Origin: JANPCX01 sp050916095
GTDB lineage: Bacteria > Pseudomonadota > Gammaproteobacteria > Burkholderiales > Burkholderiaceae_C
Assembly: GCA_050916095.1 (NCBI GenBank)
Contig: CP050901.1
Coordinates: 3,038,001-3,102,000 of the forward strand
Direction: 5' to 3'
DNA: 64,000 bases
The notes beneath the pieces are model-generated. The model had not been told where the DNA came from. It searched no databases and saw only the letters and a program-made list of their open reading frames with translations. Within the stretch, counting starts at the first letter, position 1. The number at the start of each line of letters is the position of its first letter. The position numbers and the translations under genes are program-made. Shown here in pieces: positions 17,913 to 26,547 of this stretch.

Positions 17913-18425
17913 TCATTGCAATGGCCCTTTGAGTGCGGCAGGAATCGGCAATGTCATCAACTCAATGCCCTCTTCATGCAGCGCCTGTACCTCTTCTTTT
18001 GACGCTTGCCCACGTATCGGGCGATGCGGTTCTTCACCATAGTGAATGCGACGCGCTTCTTCCGGGAAACGCTCGCCCACATCGGTGGTGTTGGCCATCA
18101 CATGCTGCACTGCCTCAATCCACAGGCTTTGTAAGGTGTGGCATGACGCTTCCGTTTGCTTGGAAACGGGTGCGGCGGTGGCGCTCTCGCTCGAGGTAGG
18201 AGTGGCTGGCGAATTTGTATGGCCTTGGGACACGACCGATTCTTGCGTGGGCGCAACGGCACCGAAGTTCAACCTCGGCGCACTGGGCAGTCGCTGAATC
18301 TCAGCGCTGCCACACAACGGGCAGGTGAGCAATCCGTTTTGAGTTTGTTGCGCCAGGTCGTCTTCGTGGGAGAACCAACCTTCAAATCGGTGGTCATGGG
18401 CGCAGCGCAGATTCAGTACTTTCAT
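17913..18425 (-). CDS. DUF1178 family protein
   Basis: A 170-residue protein matching the DUF1178 pattern: N-terminal MKVLNLRCAHDHRFEGWFS, then CPLCGSAEIQRLPSAPRLN, a variable Ala/Ser/Thr-rich middle, and a C-terminal FPEEARRIHYGEEPHRPIRG. The CxH and CPLC could form a zinc ribbon. The function is unknown. It is the last gene of the NUDIX side of the nuo region, about 25 bases after MITE-like copy A. Between its stop and tRNA-Leu I see nothing else. Confidence 0.88.
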   Translation of the reverse strand: MKVLNLRCAHDHRFEGWFSHEDDLAQQTQNGLLTCPLCGSAEIQRLPSAPRLNFGAVAPTQESVVSQGHTNSPATPTSSESATAAPVSKQTEASCHTLQSLWIEAVQHVMANTTDVGERFPEEARRIHYGEEPHRPIRGQASKEEVQALHEEGIELMTLPIPAALKGPLQ

Positions 18426-18450
18426 ATCGCGATTGTCAGGCAGAGGGCTT

Positions 18451-18690
18451 GAGCCTAGATCCGGCAGTTGAATGCGCCCGAGTGGGCTGCGATTCGGGTG
18501 GCTGGCAAGGCGTGACGACGCGGCGGGCTAATGCCCGCAAGGAGGAACAACGCCGCCCGCCACCCGAAGCGCGGCTCAATCGGGTGCGTAGCGCTTTCAA
18601 CCAAGAGGTGATGAGATTCGTGTACGGAAATTTCCATATTCATACAGGATTGCCAGCGGAAGAAAGCGGTCAACTGTTGGATCTAGGCTC
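18451..18690. repeat. MITE-like structured palindromic element, copy A
   Basis: About 240 bases with matching inverted ends: GAGCCTAGATCC and GGCAGTTGA on the left, TCAACTG and GGATCTAGGCTC on the right. Inside are a GCCCGAGTGGGC hairpin, a long arm TTCGGGTGG...CCACCCGAA capped by GCGGGCTAATGCCCGC, and GGAAATTTCC. It shares sequence and layout with copy B at 22623-22860. The right end supplies part of the stop codon of the NUDIX gene. CTAG at both tips could be a 4-base target duplication, as in IS5-type transposition. No protein is encoded that I recognise. Confidence 0.82.
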
Positions 18691-19321
18691 AACCTGCATC
18701 CGGCATATTCGCGGTTTGCTCGGAGAGCTCTCGCCAAACCAAGGGCCAGCGACCCTCTCGCCACTGGCGCAACCACAACAAGCCGATCAAAGTTTTGGCA
18801 TCGGTCAGTTCGCCGCTGCAAGCTTGTTCTTCGAGGGCCTCCAGCGTGCTGGTGCCAACGTCCAAAAACTCTCCCTCATCCAAGTGACGATCACCCGCCG
18901 TCAATCCACGAGCGAACCACACCTCGATGCCTTCGTTTGAATAGGCAATGGCGTTGTGCAAAATGCCAGCACGCGCCCAGTGGTGGGCTGCGTAGCCGGT
19001 TTCTTCGCGAAGCTCTCGAGCAGCACACTGCATGGGCGGCTCGCCTGCGTCGAGTTTGCCTGCGGGAAACTCGATCATGACGCGATTCAAGGGATAGCGA
19101 AACTGACGCTCGACCACCACACTGCCATCGTCCAGCAGTGGCACGATCATGACAGCACCAGGGTGGCGGATGTACTCCCGCTGAGCCACTGCACCGCTGG
19201 GCAAACGCACTTGGTCGCAGCGCACATCCAAGAAATGTCCTTGATAAACCTGCCGGCTTTCAAGCTGGGTTTCTCGCAGGTGGTGGTCCTGCGGCGCAGC
19301 GTCATTCACTGGGTCGGCCAT
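18689..19321 (-). CDS. NUDIX hydrolase, ADP-ribose pyrophosphatase type
   Basis: A 210-residue NUDIX enzyme, likely hydrolysing ADP-ribose or similar nucleoside diphosphate sugars. The NUDIX box is clear: GKLDAGEP then CAARELREETGY. The preceding VVVERQFRYPLNRVMIEFPAG is typical of the NudF group. The start overlaps the end of the DUF2818 gene by 20 bases. Its stop codon (18689-18691) spans the edge of MITE-like copy A, so the last residues may have been reshaped by the insertion. Confidence 0.9.
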   Translation of the reverse strand: MADPVNDAAPQDHHLRETQLESRQVYQGHFLDVRCDQVRLPSGAVAQREYIRHPGAVMIVPLLDDGSVVVERQFRYPLNRVMIEFPAGKLDAGEPPMQCAARELREETGYAAHHWARAGILHNAIAYSNEGIEVWFARGLTAGDRHLDEGEFLDVGTSTLEALEEQACSGELTDAKTLIGLLWLRQWREGRWPLVWRELSEQTANMPDAG

Positions 19322-19622
19322 CCCTGGACTTTCTCAGATAACGCCACACAAAACCCGGGAAGGCAAAAGTGACAAACAAGAAACCAAAGGCTGCATAAAA
19401 CTCCCAGCCCTGTGCGTGGCGTTGCCCAAGGCGTGCTTCCAGAAAAGTCCCCACACCTAGCGTGAGGCCCCACAGCAACATCAGCTCCAGCGCACGCCAG
19501 GCCAAAGCTTTGGGCGCACGGCGTGGTCCCAGCAAAAGAATACGCTCAGAGAAGAACGGCCAATTCGCGGCCAGCAAAGCCACCAGCAAGACGCTCCAAA
19601 CCTCGCCCGTCATACCCGACAT
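19302..19622 (-). CDS. DUF2818 family membrane protein
   Basis: A 106-residue protein with three hydrophobic segments: VWSVLLVALLAANWPFF, LMLLWGLTLGVGTFL and FYAAFGFLFVTFAFPGFVW. It matches the DUF2818 proteins that usually follow nuoN in Burkholderiales. I place the start at ATG 19622, 5 bases after the nuoN stop; 19613 is possible. It is probably co-transcribed with nuo and may assist complex I, which is inference from position only. Confidence 0.82.
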   Translation of the reverse strand: MSGMTGEVWSVLLVALLAANWPFFSERILLLGPRRAPKALAWRALELMLLWGLTLGVGTFLEARLGQRHAQGWEFYAAFGFLFVTFAFPGFVWRYLRKSRDGRPSE

Positions 19623-19627
19623 GAGAC

Positions 19628-21109
19628 TCAGCTGCCGAAGGACTTGCCAATGGCCTGGGCACACCAGGTCATCAGGCCGCTGGGCAAGAGCCCCAGCACC
19701 ACCACAGCGGCACCGTTGAGTGAGAGCAGCACCCGCACGTCACTCGGGCTGTTCAATGGCGAGGCATCACGTGGCTCGTCAAAGAACATGACCTTGACGA
19801 TACGCAGGTAGTAGTAAGCGCCGATCAGCGACAAGAACACCGCCGCGCCGGCCAGCCACAAATAGGCTTCAACGTTGGTGGTGATCAAGGCCTGCAACAC
19901 ACTGAGCTTGGCGTAGAACCCGACCGTGGGCGGTATGCCAGCCAAAGAGAACATGAAAATGGCCATCACCGCGGCGTACCAAGGGCTGCGGCGTGCAAGG
20001 CCCTTGAAGTCGTCGATGTGTTCGCTTTCAAAACCCTTGCTGGAGAGCAGCATCACCATGCCAAAGGTGCCCAAGGTGGTGAGCACATAGGTGACCATGT
20101 AGAACATGGACGACGCGTAAGAATTCACAGCCGAGAACACGTTGTTGTGCACGACACCACTGGTCATGGCCAGCAACATGAAGCCCATGTGGGCAATGGT
20201 TGAGTAGGCCAACATGCGTTTGATATTGGTCTGCGCAATGGCCGCCAAATTGCCCAGGGTCATCGAGGCCAAGGACAACACCACCAGCATTTGTTGCCAG
20301 TCGACCACCAGGCCAAGCATGCCGTCCACCAGCAGTCGCATCATGATGGCGAAGGCCGCCAACTTGGGCGCGCCACCAATCAGCAAGGTGACCGCCGTGG
20401 GTGCGCCTTGGTAGACGTCAGGAACCCACATGTGAAACGGTGCAGCACCAAGTTTGAATCCCAAGCCAGCGACCACAAACACCAAGCCAAAAATCAACAC
20501 CGATTTGTTGATTTGCCCGGAGCCGATGGCCTTAAAAACATCGTCAATGTCCAGCGTGCCGGTGGCTCCGTACATCATGGACAAGCCATAGAGCAAGAAG
20601 CCGCTGGCCAAAGCACCCAGCACAAAGTACTTCATCGCCGCTTCAGTGGAGATGGCGTGGTCGCGGCGCAGCGCGGTCAGCGCGTAGAGCGACAAACTCA
20701 TCAGCTCCAGGCCCAGGTAAATCACCAGGAAATTGTTGGCCGACAACATCACACAAATGCCGAGCAAGGAAAACAAGGCCAAGGTGAAGAGTTCGCCCTT
20801 GAGCATGTCGCGCTCACCGGCATAGGGCCGCGCATAAGCCAGTGTGACCATGGTGGCCAAGCAGGCAAAGAAGCCCAGCAAATTCCCCATGGGGTCTGAC
20901 ACCACCATGCCTTGCATGCCAGCTTCATTCGTACCAGCATTCACAAAATACAGGTACATGCCGGCCACTACCGCCAGAGAAAGTTGTGTGAGCCAATAGG
21001 TGGTGGTGCGCCGCTCGTCGGTCAGCCACAAATCCGCCAAAGCGATGACCAGTGCGAAGCACAACAAGGCCAGTTGCGGGTAGATGGACAGCCAATTCAT
21101 TTCGTTCAT
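19628..21109 (-). CDS. nuoN: NADH-quinone oxidoreductase subunit N
   Basis: A 493-residue antiporter-like subunit of complex I with about 14 transmembrane segments. The conserved proton-path part reads GLGFKLGAAPFHMWVPDVYQGAPTAV (about residue 215-240), and LAYSTIAHMGFMLL follows. It is the last nuo gene. It works in the membrane arm, coupling quinone reduction to proton pumping. Length and start are normal. Confidence 0.97.
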   Translation of the reverse strand: MNEMNWLSIYPQLALLCFALVIALADLWLTDERRTTTYWLTQLSLAVVAGMYLYFVNAGTNEAGMQGMVVSDPMGNLLGFFACLATMVTLAYARPYAGERDMLKGELFTLALFSLLGICVMLSANNFLVIYLGLELMSLSLYALTALRRDHAISTEAAMKYFVLGALASGFLLYGLSMMYGATGTLDIDDVFKAIGSGQINKSVLIFGLVFVVAGLGFKLGAAPFHMWVPDVYQGAPTAVTLLIGGAPKLAAFAIMMRLLVDGMLGLVVDWQQMLVVLSLASMTLGNLAAIAQTNIKRMLAYSTIAHMGFMLLAMTSGVVHNNVFSAVNSYASSMFYMVTYVLTTLGTFGMVMLLSSKGFESEHIDDFKGLARRSPWYAAVMAIFMFSLAGIPPTVGFYAKLSVLQALITTNVEAYLWLAGAAVFLSLIGAYYYLRIVKVMFFDEPRDASPLNSPSDVRVLLSLNGAAVVVLGLLPSGLMTWCAQAIGKSFGS

Positions 21110-21140
21110 GGTGCGTCTTGCCGGGTTGCTGTCCGCGGAC

Positions 21141-22616
21141 TCATGGGAGTTTGGAAATGGAGACGTGCTGGAGCAGCTGCGTCACCGAGACATGCATGGT
21201 GTCGGTGAAGGGTTTGGGATACACACCCATCCACAACACAGCCACGGCCAGCACGGCCATCATGAAGAACTCTCGCGGGTTGAGATCGGTGAGTCCTTTG
21301 ACATCGTCGTTGGCCACAGGGCCGAAGTAAACGCGTTTGACCATCCACAAGTTGTAGGCGGCACCAAACACCAAAGCCGTGGCGGCCAAAGCGCCCAACC
21401 AGAAGTTGACCGACACCGTGCCGAGAATCACCATCCACTCGCCCACAAAACCGCCGGTGCCCGGCAAGCCACAGTTGGCCATGGCGAAGAACACAGCAAA
21501 AGCGGTGAAGGTGGGCATGGTGTTGACCACACCACCATAACTGGAAATTTCTCGCGAATGCACACGGTCATAGAGCACACCGATGCACAGGAACATGGCA
21601 CCCGAGACAAACCCGTGGGAAATCATTTGTACCAGCGCACCCGACGTGCCCAGCTCGTTGAACATGAAGAACCCCAAGGTCACGAACCCCATGTGAGCAA
21701 TGGAAGAGTAAGCCACCAGCTTCTTCATATCTTGCTGAACCAGGGCCACGAGGCCAATGTAGATCACGGCGATTAGCGACAAGGCCACAATGAACCAAGC
21801 CCACTCGTGTGCGGCATCAGGGGTGATGGGCATGGAAAAACGCAAGAATCCGTAGGCGCCGAGCTTCAACATGATGGCCGCCAGCACCACCGAACCACCG
21901 GTCGGCGCTTCGACGTGGGCGTCGGGCAACCAGGTGTGGACCGGCCACATGGGCACCTTCACCGCAAACGCTGCGAAGAACGCAAAGAAGAGCAAGGTTT
22001 GCGCTGGCATCGGCAAAGGAAGTTGGTGCCAGGTGAGGATGTCAAAACTGCCGCCCGACTTGAAGTACAGGTACAGCAGGGCCAGCAACATCAAGAGAGA
22101 ACCGGCCAGCGTGTAGAGGAAAAACTTGAATGCCGCATACACACGACGAGGCCCCCCCCACACGCCGATGATGATGTACATCGGGATCAAAGTGGCTTCA
22201 AAAAACACATAGAACAGCAGGCCATCCAGCGCAGTGAAAACACCCACCATGATGCCGGAGAGAATCAAAAACGCGCCCATGTACTGGTTGACGCGTTCGG
22301 TGATCACTTCCCAACCCGCAATCACCACGATGATGGTGATGAAGGCGGTGAGCAGAACAAACCACACCGAGATGCCATCCACGCCCAGGTGGTAGTTGAC
22401 GTTGAAGCGGTCGATCCACTCCAGCTTTTCAACAAATTGCATGGCTGCCGTGGTGTTGTCAAAGCCTGTGAGCAACGGAACGGTGACCACAAAACTGACT
22501 ATCGATGCAACCAGTGCCACCCAGCGTGCCACCTTGGCGTGTTCATCGCGCCCCATGGCGAGCAGGAGCACACCGCTGAAGATGGGCAACCAAATGGCAA
22601 GACTCAACAATCCCAT
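21141..22616 (-). CDS. nuoM: NADH-quinone oxidoreductase subunit M
   Basis: A 491-residue antiporter-like subunit with the channel motif AAFAVKVPMWPVHTWLPDAHVEAPTGGS and then LVAYSSIAHMGFVTLG. The ATG at 22616 has the SD-like AGGTT about 9 bases upstream, and those bases belong to the terminus of MITE-like copy B. The gene is otherwise intact, with the usual order nuoL-nuoM-nuoN. Confidence 0.97.
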   Translation of the reverse strand: MGLLSLAIWLPIFSGVLLLAMGRDEHAKVARWVALVASIVSFVVTVPLLTGFDNTTAAMQFVEKLEWIDRFNVNYHLGVDGISVWFVLLTAFITIIVVIAGWEVITERVNQYMGAFLILSGIMVGVFTALDGLLFYVFFEATLIPMYIIIGVWGGPRRVYAAFKFFLYTLAGSLLMLLALLYLYFKSGGSFDILTWHQLPLPMPAQTLLFFAFFAAFAVKVPMWPVHTWLPDAHVEAPTGGSVVLAAIMLKLGAYGFLRFSMPITPDAAHEWAWFIVALSLIAVIYIGLVALVQQDMKKLVAYSSIAHMGFVTLGFFMFNELGTSGALVQMISHGFVSGAMFLCIGVLYDRVHSREISSYGGVVNTMPTFTAFAVFFAMANCGLPGTGGFVGEWMVILGTVSVNFWLGALAATALVFGAAYNLWMVKRVYFGPVANDDVKGLTDLNPREFFMMAVLAVAVLWMGVYPKPFTDTMHVSVTQLLQHVSISKLP

Positions 22617-22622
22617 GTTTTC

Positions 22623-22860
22623 AACCTAGAAACGGCAGTTGGACGCGCCCGAGTGGGCTGCGATGAGGTGCGCTGGCAAGGCGCGACGAAGCAGCGGGCT
22701 CATGCCCGCAATGAGGAGCAACGCCGCCAGCGTGCCGCAGCGCGGCTCAATCGGGTGCGTAGCGTTGCCACCCCAAAGGGGCTGTCCATCGTGTAGAGAA
22801 CTCTCAATATTCATCTGATGTTTCCGGCGGAAGAAAGCGGTCAACTGCCGTTTCTAGGTT
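22623..22860. repeat. MITE-like structured palindromic element, copy B (in nuoL-nuoM gap)
   Basis: About 238 bases with perfect inverted ends AACCTAGAAACGGCAGTTG and its complement CAACTGCCGTTTCTAGGTT. Internal features match copy A: GCCCGAGTGGGC, TGGCAAGGCG, GCGGGCTCATGCCCGC, CAACGCCGCC, then GCGCGGCTCAATCGGGTGCG. Where the copies differ, stems are kept: CCCCAAAGGGG and GAGAACTCTC here against ACCAAGAGGT and GGAAATTTCC in copy A. It fills nearly the whole gap between nuoL and nuoM. Confidence 0.82.
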
Positions 22861-22893
22861 TACTCCGTGGCTGTCGTTTGTTAGCGCCAGCTA

Positions 22894-24924
22894 TCAGCGG
22901 CCGAGCAAATTGCCCAGATACGGCCACAACTGCCAAGTCATCAAACCAATGACACCCAAAATCATCACCAGGGCATACCAAAACAAATGCCCGGTTTGCA
23001 GCAAACGCATGACGGTGGCCAAACTGCCCACGCTGCTGGCCGACCCGTTGATCAAGAGGCCGTCGATCAAAGCTTGATCGCCCCCTTTCCACAACCCGCG
23101 ACCCAAAAGGCGTGTACCAGCAGCAAGAACGTTCTCGTTGAACCAGTCGAAGTAGTACTTGTTTTCCAGCACACGGTTGATGAAGGCCGTGCGAGCCTTG
23201 ATGGCGGCGGGAATACTGGGCTGAACCATGTAGAACCAGTAAGCCGTGGCGACGCCCGCCACCGCCAGCCAGAAAGGTAAGGTTTGCAAACCATGCAAGG
23301 CCATGGACCAGGCACCGTGGAAATGCTCGGCCAAATGGTGCATGGCCGGGTGCTTGGCGGTATCAATGTGAATGGCACCGTCGAAGAAACCCGCAAACAA
23401 CATGGGAGAAATGGTGAAGTAACCGATCAACACCGAGGGCACGGCCAAAAGCACCAGCGGCAACCACACCACCCACGGTGACTCGTGCGGCACATGGGGT
23501 TCGTGGTGGTGCCCATCGTCGTCGTGGTGATCGTGTTCACCGGGGAATGGTTTGTGGCGGAAATTCTCTTTGCCGTGGAAAACCAAGAAATACATGCGGA
23601 AGGAATAGAAGGCCGTCACGAACACGCCCGCAACCACAGCAAACTGGGCGAAGCCTGAACCCCAAAGGTGGCTGTTTTCCACAGCCAGGATGATGCTGTC
23701 CTTGGAATAGAAGCCCGAGAACAGCGGCGTGCCGATCAAGGCCAGCGAGCCGAGCAAGGACGTGATCCAGGTGATCTTCATGTACTTGCGCAAACCGCCC
23801 ATGTTGCGGATGTCTTGGTCGTGGTGCATGCCGATGATGACCGAGCCTGCAGCCAGGAAGAGCAGCGCTTTGAAGAAGGCGTGGGTCATCAGGTGGAACA
23901 CGGCCACCGAATACGCGGAGGCACCGAGCGCCACCGTCATGTAACCCAGCTGCGACAACGTGGAGTAGGCCACCACACGTTTGATGTCGTTTTGAATGAT
24001 GCCCAAAAAGCCCATGAACAAAGCCGTGATCGAGCCGATCACCAAAATGAAACTCAAGGCGGTGTCCGACAACTCAAACAGCGGCGACATACGCGCCACC
24101 ATGAAGATGCCGGCCGTCACCATGGTCGCTGCGTGAATCAACGCAGAAATCGGGGTCGGGCCTTCCATGGAGTCGGGCAACCACACATGCAGAGGGAATT
24201 GGGCGCTCTTGCCCATGGCCCCAATGAAAAGGCAAATGCAGATGACGGTGATGAGCATCCACTCGGTGCCGGGAAACGCGAGCTTGGCCAGCTCAGGCGC
24301 TTTGGCAAAAGCTTCCGTGTAGTTGAGCGTGCCGGCAAAAGCCACGATCAAACCAATGCCCAAGATGAAACCAAAGTCCCCCACACGGTTGACCAAAAAC
24401 GCCTTCATGTTGGCGAAGATGGCCGTGGGTTTGTTGTGCCAAAAACCGATGAGCAAATAAGACACCAGGCCCACGGCTTCCCAGCCAAAGAAGAGCTGGA
24501 GCAGGTTGTTGCTCATGACCAGCATCAGCATGGAGAAGGTAAAGAGCGAGATGTAGCTGAAGAATCGCTGGTAGCCAGGATCCTCTTCCATGTAGCCGAT
24601 GGTGTAAATGTGCACCATGAGCGAGACGAAGGTCACCACGCACATCATCATGGCCGACAGCGGATCGATCAAAAATCCGACCTCCATCTTCAAACTACCC
24701 AACACCATCCACTCGTAAATGGTGGCGTTGAAACGGGCACCTTCAGTGGCGACCGCATACAAAGTCATCGCAGAGATGACGAAGGACACCAATACGCCCA
24801 AGATGGTGACGGTGTGCGCACCACGGCGGCCTATGGCCTTGCCAAAAAAGCCAGCCGCAATGGCACCGACCAAGGGAGCCAATGCAGCGGTGAGCAGCAA
24901 GTTTGCGGAGAGTTCTGTCGCCAT
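22894..24924 (-). CDS. nuoL: NADH-quinone oxidoreductase subunit L
   Basis: A 676-residue subunit, the largest antiporter-like part of complex I, with about 16 transmembrane segments and the long lateral helix near the C-terminus. The channel motif is GKSAQFPLHVWLPDSMEGPT, and VVAYSTLSQLGYMTVALG follows. A His-rich loop (HDHHDDDGHHHEPHVPHE near 465-480) is visible and could bind metal. A MITE-like element separates it from nuoM. Confidence 0.97.
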   Translation of the reverse strand: MATELSANLLLTAALAPLVGAIAAGFFGKAIGRRGAHTVTILGVLVSFVISAMTLYAVATEGARFNATIYEWMVLGSLKMEVGFLIDPLSAMMMCVVTFVSLMVHIYTIGYMEEDPGYQRFFSYISLFTFSMLMLVMSNNLLQLFFGWEAVGLVSYLLIGFWHNKPTAIFANMKAFLVNRVGDFGFILGIGLIVAFAGTLNYTEAFAKAPELAKLAFPGTEWMLITVICICLFIGAMGKSAQFPLHVWLPDSMEGPTPISALIHAATMVTAGIFMVARMSPLFELSDTALSFILVIGSITALFMGFLGIIQNDIKRVVAYSTLSQLGYMTVALGASAYSVAVFHLMTHAFFKALLFLAAGSVIIGMHHDQDIRNMGGLRKYMKITWITSLLGSLALIGTPLFSGFYSKDSIILAVENSHLWGSGFAQFAVVAGVFVTAFYSFRMYFLVFHGKENFRHKPFPGEHDHHDDDGHHHEPHVPHESPWVVWLPLVLLAVPSVLIGYFTISPMLFAGFFDGAIHIDTAKHPAMHHLAEHFHGAWSMALHGLQTLPFWLAVAGVATAYWFYMVQPSIPAAIKARTAFINRVLENKYYFDWFNENVLAAGTRLLGRGLWKGGDQALIDGLLINGSASSVGSLATVMRLLQTGHLFWYALVMILGVIGLMTWQLWPYLGNLLGR

Positions 24925-24954
24925 GGTGTTGATTCTTTAAGTCGCTGTACCAGG

Positions 24955-25266
24955 TCAGCCCTTGAGGGTGTCCATCTCGTCCACATTGATACTGGCGCGG
25001 TTGCGAAAGAGCACCACCAAAATCGCCAAGCCGATGGCCGATTCGGCAGCAGCCACGGTGAGGATGAAAAATACGAACACCTGCCCAGCCATGTCGCCCA
25101 AGTAGTGCGAGAAGGCGATGAAATTCAGGTTGACTGCGAGCAACATCAGCTCAATGGCCATCAAGAGCACGATGAGGTTTTTGCGGTTCAGAAATATGCC
25201 GATCACGGACAGGGCAAACAAAATGCCGCCAACCGACAGGTAGTGACCGAGGGTGATGGATGTCAT
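24955..25266 (-). CDS. nuoK: NADH-quinone oxidoreductase subunit K
   Basis: A 103-residue membrane subunit with three transmembrane helices and the two conserved glutamates (MAIELMLLAVN and ILTVAAAESAIGLA). I set the start at MTSITLGHYLS as in relatives; an ATG at 25281 overlaps the nuoJ stop by ATGA and would add five residues, so either is possible. It is part of the membrane arm of complex I. Confidence 0.94.
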   Translation of the reverse strand: MTSITLGHYLSVGGILFALSVIGIFLNRKNLIVLLMAIELMLLAVNLNFIAFSHYLGDMAGQVFVFFILTVAAAESAIGLAILVVLFRNRASINVDEMDTLKG

Positions 25267-25277
25267 GGCCGCACCGT

Positions 25278-25928
25278 TCATTTTTTCTCTCCGGTCGCAG
25301 GCTCAATGGCCGCTGCAGGCGGGTCTGGCAATTCAACCGTGGCTTGCATCTTCACCAAACGCACGCGGTCGGCCTTTTTGGCCAGCACCTGTTCCGCAGG
25401 GTTGATGTATTTGGAGTCTTTGCGACGACGTAAGGTCAATGCGATGGCGGCAATGATGGCCACCAGCAAAAGCACCGCAGCGAGCTGCAGGGGGTAAAGG
25501 TACTGGGTGTAAATCTCAATACCCAACATCTTGGTATTGCCGAGTTGGACGGCCTGCGCATCCAAGACGGGCGCTTCCTTCAAGCGGAAACCGCCCAAGA
25601 GCACGGCCGCCATTTCAAGCGCAATGATCACACCGACAAAGGCCGCCACTGGAAAATGCTTCCAGAACCCTTTGCGCAGGCCTTCGACGTTCACGTCCAG
25701 CATCATCACGACAAACAAGAACAGCACCATCACCGCGCCCACATAAACCAGCACCAAGGAGATGGCCAAAAACTCGGCTTGCAGCAAGATCCACAAACAA
25801 GAGGCGGTAAAGAACGCCAGCACCAAATACAGTGCCGCATGCACCGGGCTGCGCGCAGTGATCACGCGGAAAGCAGCAAATAAGAGCACTGCCGAAAAAA
25901 CGTAGAAGAGCGCCGAAGTTGTATTCAT
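25278..25928 (-). CDS. nuoJ: NADH-quinone oxidoreductase subunit J
   Basis: About 216 residues with five transmembrane helices in the first 170 residues and a charged C-terminal tail. The key stretch is ISLVLVYVGAVMVLFLFVVMML, the pi-bulge helix TM3. I start at MNTTSALFYVF. Its stop overlaps an upstream ATG of nuoK. The tail EPATGEKK is variable and normal. Confidence 0.94.
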   Translation of the reverse strand: MNTTSALFYVFSAVLLFAAFRVITARSPVHAALYLVLAFFTASCLWILLQAEFLAISLVLVYVGAVMVLFLFVVMMLDVNVEGLRKGFWKHFPVAAFVGVIIALEMAAVLLGGFRLKEAPVLDAQAVQLGNTKMLGIEIYTQYLYPLQLAAVLLLVAIIAAIALTLRRRKDSKYINPAEQVLAKKADRVRLVKMQATVELPDPPAAAIEPATGEKK

Positions 25929-25993
25929 GGGCTTGTGGATCAGCATGGCTGCGGCAAAGGGCCTGCGCTTTGAAGCGCAAACTCCGTCAACGG

Positions 25994-26492
25994 TCAGCGG
26001 TAGCGAGCGTCCGCCTCCTTGTTGGCTGCGATGTCTTTTTCATAGCGGTCACCCACGGCCAGCAACATGTCTTTGGTGAAGTACAGGTCGCCACGTTTTT
26101 CGCCGTGGTACTCAAAGATGTGGGTTTCGACAATGGAGTCCACCGGGCAGCTCTCTTCACAAAAGCCGCAGAAGATGCATTTGGTGAGGTCGATGTCATA
26201 GCGTGTGGTGCGGCGTGAACCATCGTCGCGCACGTCACTTTCAATGGTGATGGCCATCGCGGGGCAAACGGCTTCGCACAATTTGCAGGCGATGCAACGC
26301 TCTTCACCGTTGTCATAGCGGCGTAAGGCGTGCAAGCCGCGAAAACGCGGGCTTTGAGGCGTTTTTTTCCTCGGGGAAGAGCACAGTGATCTTGCGCGAC
26401 CAAAAATGCCTGCCGGTCAGGGCCATGCCTTTGAACAACTCAAAGAGCACGAAGCTAGACAGCGTTTGTTTGAGCGTGGCGACAGCACTCAT
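25994..26492 (-). CDS. nuoI: NADH-quinone oxidoreductase subunit I, one frameshift in an A7 run
   Basis: This subunit carries the two 4Fe-4S clusters N6a and N6b, with CIACKLCEAVCP and CIFCGFCEESCP both intact. The start MSAVATLKQTLSS (26492) reads in frame up to FPEEK; there a run of seven A on the coding strand (26362-26368 as T on the plus strand) throws the frame off. With six A the protein reads on as TPQSPRFRGLHALRRYD. The corrected length is about 165 residues, normal. Either an indel error or possible rescue by polymerase slippage on the A run. Confidence 0.92.
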
Positions 26493-26547
26493 GAAGACAC
26501 CTTTGTAGCGGCGTGCATTGGTGAAAGCGAAGTCATGTCGTACTCGT

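Noticed and set aside
18449..18940. 163-codon frame spanning MITE-like copy A and part of the NUDIX gene
   Set aside because: It runs antisense through NUDIX, and its first half is palindromic repeat; no protein family is recognisable.
23668..25497. 609-codon open frame on the plus strand across nuoL, nuoK and nuoJ
   Set aside because: It is the antisense shadow of membrane-protein genes; the His/Gln/Arg-rich product has no family features and the minus-strand genes are certain.
26355..26375. Programmed -1 ribosomal frameshift at the A7 run of nuoI
   Set aside because: A -1 shift leads into the wrong frame; the gene needs one base skipped, so only an indel error or transcriptional slippage fits.
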